NCBI GenBank assembly: GCA_040902765.1
Contig: JBBDWO010000001.1
Coordinates: 1-46,226 of the forward strand
Direction: 5' to 3'
Length of the DNA: 46,226 nucleotides
Source: Acidimicrobiia bacterium
GTDB lineage: Bacteria > Actinomycetota > Acidimicrobiia > Spongiisociales > UBA11373
Under the pieces are notes generated by a model. That model did not search any database, was not told where the DNA came from, and saw only the letters and a list, made by a program, of their open reading frames with translations. Positions 43,389 to 46,226 of the stretch are shown here, piece after piece (positions within the stretch are counted from its first letter, which is position 1; each line of letters starts with the position of its first letter). The translations under genes and the position numbers were made by a program.

Positions 43389-44696
43389 ATGCGCTACCGG
43401 TGCACCGAATGCGGCTTCGAGACGCCCAAGTGGATGGGCTTCTGTCCCCAGTGTCGGTCGGACGGTGAGCTGGTCGGGGTCCCCGATCCGAAGCGAGGTC
43501 GGAGCAAACCGGCCTCCGCCGGCACGGTGGTCCCGGTCTCAGAAGTCGCCACCTCGGCCGCCGAGCGACGCTCCACCGGCCTGTCGGAGGTGGACCGCGT
43601 CCTCGGGGGCGGGCTGGTGCGTGGTGCGGCGATCCTGCTCGGTGGGGAACCGGGAGTGGGGAAGTCCACGCTCCTGCTTCAGATCGCTGGAGGTCTCGCC
43701 GCCGGCGGCGCGGGAGTCCTGGTGGCGTCTTCCGAAGAGTCGCTCGATCAGCTGGCGCTCCGGGCCGGTCGACTCGGTATCGACGTCGGATCCGTGCTCG
43801 TCACCTCCGAGCGTGATGTCGATGCCATCGTCGCCGCAGGGGACGAGCGACGACCCGAGTTGCTCATCGTCGATTCCATTCAGACGATCGCCGCCAAGGA
43901 GGTGAGCGGAGCACCGGGAGGCGTCGCTCAAGTCAGGGAGGCTGCGGCGCGACTGGTTCACTTCGCCAAGGAGTCGGGCGTGGCGGTGGTGATCGTCGGC
44001 CACGTCACCAAGGATGGGAGCATCGCCGGACCGAAGCTGTTGGAGCACACCGTGGACGTGGTCCTGTATCTCGAGGGCGACGTCGACCGCGGCCTGCGCG
44101 TGCTGCGCAGCCTCAAGAACCGGTTCGGGCCGGCCAACCAGGTGGGACTGTTCGAGATGGCGAGCGCGGGCCTCATCGAGGTCACCGACCCTGCGGGCGT
44201 GCTGCTCAGCGGAGATGCGGGGGCCGCCGCCGGCAGCGTTGTCTTTCCGGCGATGGATGGGCGGCGGCCGCTGCTCGTCGAGGTACAGGCGCTGGTCGCG
44301 GGGTCGTCCCTGACTCAGCCGCGCCGCTCGGTCAAGGGACTGGAGGCTGCTCGGCTCCATCAGATCATTGCGGTGCTCGAGCGCCACGGGCGGCTGTCGT
44401 TCGCCGGTTCGGACGTGTACGTGAGCGTCGTCGGGGGCCTCAGGCTCCGCGATCCGGGCGCAGACCTGGCCATGGCGTTGGCGCTCGCATCATCCTTGCT
44501 CGACCGTCCGCTGGGCCCTGTCGCCGCCTGGGGGGAGGTCGGCCTCACCGGCGAGGTACGGGCGGTACCCCATGCAGACGTGCGCGCTGCCGAGGCGAAG
44601 CGACTGGGCATCGAGCGCATCCATGGTCCCAACGGCAAGGGCCGGGCCCGGCTCGCCGACGTCCTCGCTGATGCGGGAGTAGCGAGTAGCGAGTAG
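43389..44696 (+). CDS. radA: DNA repair protein RadA
   Basis: A 435-residue RecA-like branch-migration helicase. The N-terminal zinc finger is Cys5, Cys8, Cys19, Cys22 (RCTECGFETPKWMGFCPQC). Walker A is GEPGVGKST (residues 86-94). The RadA-specific KNRFG motif is in LRSLKNRFGPANQVGLFEM. The Lon-like C-terminal domain ends VGLTGEVRAVPHADVRAAEAKRLG. The final residues ADAGVASSE and the stop codon are encoded by the GAGTAGC heptamer array, so the repeat has entered the coding sequence. The disA gene follows, as in many actinobacteria and firmicutes. Confidence 0.96.
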   Translation: MRYRCTECGFETPKWMGFCPQCRSDGELVGVPDPKRGRSKPASAGTVVPVSEVATSAAERRSTGLSEVDRVLGGGLVRGAAILLGGEPGVGKSTLLLQIAGGLAAGGAGVLVASSEESLDQLALRAGRLGIDVGSVLVTSERDVDAIVAAGDERRPELLIVDSIQTIAAKEVSGAPGGVAQVREAAARLVHFAKESGVAVVIVGHVTKDGSIAGPKLLEHTVDVVLYLEGDVDRGLRVLRSLKNRFGPANQVGLFEMASAGLIEVTDPAGVLLSGDAGAAAGSVVFPAMDGRRPLLVEVQALVAGSSLTQPRRSVKGLEAARLHQIIAVLERHGRLSFAGSDVYVSVVGGLRLRDPGADLAMALALASSLLDRPLGPVAAWGEVGLTGEVRAVPHADVRAAEAKRLGIERIHGPNGKGRARLADVLADAGVASSE

Positions 44697-44700
44697 CGAG
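44677..44700. repeat. Tandem heptamer array (GAGTAGC)3 overlapping the radA 3' end
   Basis: Three exact GAGTAGC units and a partial unit cover the last six codons and the stop of radA. Confidence 0.9.
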
Positions 44701-44716
44701 GGCGGGATACGACGCT

Positions 44717-44765
44717 CGGTTGACGGTTGACGGTTGACGGTTGACGGTTGACGGTTGACGGTTGG
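44717..44765. repeat. Tandem heptamer array (CGGTTGA)n
   Basis: Six exact CGGTTGA units plus a partial seventh stand between radA and disA, 35 bp before the disA -10 box. The unit contains TTGAC, so the array offers several -35-like sequences. Confidence 0.93.
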
Positions 44766-44799
44766 CTCTCTCGGCCTGTCCCATAACGGGTGTCCCGAC

Positions 44800-44805
44800 T
44801 ACCCT
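44800..44805 (+). promoter_or_regulatory. Putative -10 box (TACCCT) of disA
   Basis: TACCCT lies 11 nt before the disA ATG at 44817. The transcript would have only a few leader bases. Confidence 0.45.
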
Positions 44806-44816
44806 CGCCCTTTCCA

Positions 44817-45878
44817 ATGGTTCAGCGCGATCCCACCATCGACATTCGCCGGGCGCTCGCCCCGGGCATGCCGCTGCGCAATGCGGTGGAGCTCATTCTC
44901 CGTCAGCGCACGGGTGCGCTCATCGTGCTCGGGTACGGTCGGGACGTCGAAAGCATCTGTAACGGCGGGTTCCACCTCGACGGTGCCGACTTCGGCGCGG
45001 CGAGACTCGCCGAGCTCGCCAAGATGGACGGGGCGGTGATCACTGACGCGGCCGCCGAGGTGATCTATCGCGCCAACGTGCAGCTGGTGCCCGACTCGGA
45101 GATCGCCACAAGTGAGACCGGAACCCGGCACCGGACCGCCGAGCGGGTGGCGGTCCAGACCGGCCGACCGTGCGTGGTGGTGAGTGAGGAGCGCCAGACG
45201 GTCACCGTGTACGTGGGGACCACCCAGTTCGAGCTGCGGAGTCCGACGAATCTGCTTGCCCAGGCGAACCAGAACCTGCTGACCCTCGAGCGGCTACGCC
45301 GCCGCCTCGACGACGACGAGGAACATCTGACCACGCTCGAAGTGGACGACATCGTTACCTACCGGGACGTGGTTCGCCTGTTGCACCGGGCCGCGCTCGT
45401 CCGTCGCGTAGGCGCCGACCTCGACCAATACGCGGTGGAGCTCGGCGGTGACGGTCAGCTGATCGGGATCCAGATCGGAGACCTGCTGCTCGGCGTGGAC
45501 GACATGGCCGCGCTGGTGTACAGCGACTACGTGCGCAAGTACCCGTCCAAGACCAAGCAGCCCCTCGACCTGCTCAACACACTCACCACTGAGCAACTCT
45601 CCGACGAGAGCCGGGTGGCGAGCGCCATCAACCTGGGCTCCCAGGATGCCCAGGCACATCCGCGGGGGTACCGACTGCTGAGCCGCGTGCCGCGGCTCCC
45701 CGACGCGGTCGAGGACTCGCTGATCGGCCGATTTGAAAACCTGCAGGGCCTGCTGCACGCCAAGACTGGGGATCTGGACCAGGTCGACGGTGTCGGCCGG
45801 GCTCGCGCTCGACAGCTGCGTCACTACTTCGATCGTCTCCTCGAGAGAACCCGCATGTGGGAGAGCGACGAGGACTGA
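44817..45878 (+). CDS. disA: DNA integrity scanning diadenylate cyclase DisA
   Basis: A 353-residue octameric enzyme that makes c-di-AMP from two ATP and scans DNA for branched structures. The diadenylate cyclase domain shows the DGA motif at Asp71-Ala73 (KMDGAVITD) and the RHRTA motif at residues 104-108 (GTRHRTAERVA). A helical linker (NLLTLERLRRRLDDDEEHL) follows. The C-terminal helix-hairpin-helix DNA-binding part contains LQGLLHAKTGDLDQVDGVGRARARQLRHYFDRL. The DAC start at 44817 fits the leaderless promoter; an upstream in-frame GTG at 44790 lies before the -10 box. RadA is known in Bacillus and mycobacteria to affect DisA, and the pair is adjacent here. Confidence 0.96.
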   Translation: MVQRDPTIDIRRALAPGMPLRNAVELILRQRTGALIVLGYGRDVESICNGGFHLDGADFGAARLAELAKMDGAVITDAAAEVIYRANVQLVPDSEIATSETGTRHRTAERVAVQTGRPCVVVSEERQTVTVYVGTTQFELRSPTNLLAQANQNLLTLERLRRRLDDDEEHLTTLEVDDIVTYRDVVRLLHRAALVRRVGADLDQYAVELGGDGQLIGIQIGDLLLGVDDMAALVYSDYVRKYPSKTKQPLDLLNTLTTEQLSDESRVASAINLGSQDAQAHPRGYRLLSRVPRLPDAVEDSLIGRFENLQGLLHAKTGDLDQVDGVGRARARQLRHYFDRLLERTRMWESDED

Positions 45879-45879
45879 T

Positions 45880-45894
45880 GGCGCCTTCGGCGCC
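45880..45894 (+). terminator. Hairpin after disA
   Basis: GGCGCC-TTC-GGCGCC begins 1 nt after the disA stop codon. There is no T-run. Confidence 0.5.
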
Positions 45895-45896
45895 GC

Positions 45897-45935
45897 CTAA
45901 CAGCTAACAGCTAACAGCTAACAGCTAACAGCCAG
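45897..45935. repeat. Tandem heptamer array (CTAACAG)5
   Basis: Five exact CTAACAG units and a partial sixth stand directly after the disA hairpin. A GTACTTG array follows at 45942. Confidence 0.92.
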
Positions 45936-45941
45936 AGCCGG

Positions 45942-45963
45942 GTACTTGGTACTTGGTACTTGG
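45942..45963. repeat. Tandem heptamer array (GTACTTG)3
   Basis: Three exact GTACTTG units, the same heptamer as at 42103-42123. Confidence 0.92.
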
Positions 45964-46039
45964 AGGACCGACCGGCCATAGCGCGGGATGACCTCTGGCT
46001 GGTAGCTCCTCAGGCTGTGGGCTGTCTGCTCGTCTGCTG

Positions 46040-46045
46040 TACACT
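46040..46045 (+). promoter_or_regulatory. Putative -10 box (TACACT) of the Lys/Ala-rich gene
   Basis: TACACT lies 27 nt before the ATG at 46073 and is identical to the box of the BMP transporter operon. GAGCCGAGG precedes the ATG. Confidence 0.4.
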
Positions 46046-46072
46046 TCGCCCTTCCCCACCCCGAGCCGAGGC

Positions 46073-46226
46073 ATGACCGCGAAGAAACCCGCATCGGGTA
46101 AGACCGCATCCGCGAAGAAGGCATCTGCGAAGAAGCCCGCTCCCGTGAAGCCCGCTGCGAAGAAGGCTCCGGCGAAGAAGGCTCCGGCGAAGAAGGCTCC
46201 GGCGAAGAAGGCTCCGGCGAAGAAGG
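46073..46226 (+). CDS. Lys/Ala/Pro-rich basic protein, N-terminal part (cut by window end)
   Basis: The first 51 residues read as a very basic, low-complexity tail: TAKKPASGKTASAKKASAKK and then repeated KKAPA units encoded by a perfect 15-bp DNA repeat (GCGAAGAAGGCTCCG). Such tails occur in histone H1-like proteins, some actinobacterial HU proteins, and the N-terminus of some DksA/TraR-type zinc proteins. The folded domain lies beyond the window, so the family cannot be chosen. Binding of nucleic acid through the tail is likely. Confidence 0.7.
   Translation, partial: MTAKKPASGKTASAKKASAKKPAPVKPAAKKAPAKKAPAKKAPAKKAPAKK

Overview
The window reads as a chromosomal segment of a high-GC actinobacterium, most likely an uncultured Acidimicrobiia-like lineage. 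This is an inference. It rests on base composition and very tight operons with ATGA/GTGA overlaps. It also rests on a gene order, tilS-hpt-ftsH-folP-x-folK-DUF2520-panC-coaX-lysS...clpC and radA/disA, that follows the mycobacterial arrangement, on a SigR/RsrA-type sigma/anti-sigma pair, and on a GrcC-like prenyl synthase. No phage, plasmid, insertion sequence or CRISPR array is visible.

Layout. 1-1.4 kb: heptamer repeat and an LCP-family cell-wall ligase lipoprotein. 1.4-6.5 kb: a K+ uptake operon (TrkA, TrkH) followed directly by a strongly diverged membrane pyrophosphatase homologue and a small membrane protein. 6.6-8.9 kb: a double histidine phosphatase and a PimB'-like glycosyltransferase. 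9-15.5 kb: topA, an MFS exporter, tmk, the clamp-loader delta' subunit and a PlsC-type acyltransferase. 15.8-20 kb: TIGR01777 epimerase, acyl-CoA dehydrogenase, a small acidic protein, membrane cytochrome c, a ceramidase-like membrane protein and tRNA-Thr(CGT). 20-22 kb: a frameshifted PD-(D/E)XK-like gene, then a redox-type ECF sigma factor, its zinc anti-sigma factor and a small zinc protein. 22-33 kb: DUF2342 metalloprotease, tilS, hpt, ftsH, folP, a phosphatase-like protein without catalytic residues, folK, DUF2520, panC, coaX, lysS (folate, pantothenate/CoA and translation). 33-36.7 kb: polyprenyl synthase (minus strand) and clpC. 36.8-42 kb: a complete BMP-type (nucleoside-like) ABC importer. 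42.4-46.2 kb: a zinc-ribbon/discoidin-like membrane protein, radA, disA and the beginning of a Lys/Ala/Pro-rich basic protein cut by the window end.

Two repeat systems punctuate the gaps. One is a set of about 17 tandem arrays that all have a 7-bp period but use different heptamers. The other is a dispersed, hairpin-rich composite element of roughly 155 bp present at four loci, sometimes flanked by heptamer arrays in inverted orientation. Many genes carry a TAnnnT -10 box 6-11 nt before the start codon, implying leaderless or nearly leaderless transcripts.

The strongest candidates for undescribed biology are the degenerate pyrophosphatase coupled to Trk, the pseudo-phosphatase occupying the folB position of the folate cluster, and the heptamer/composite repeat system.
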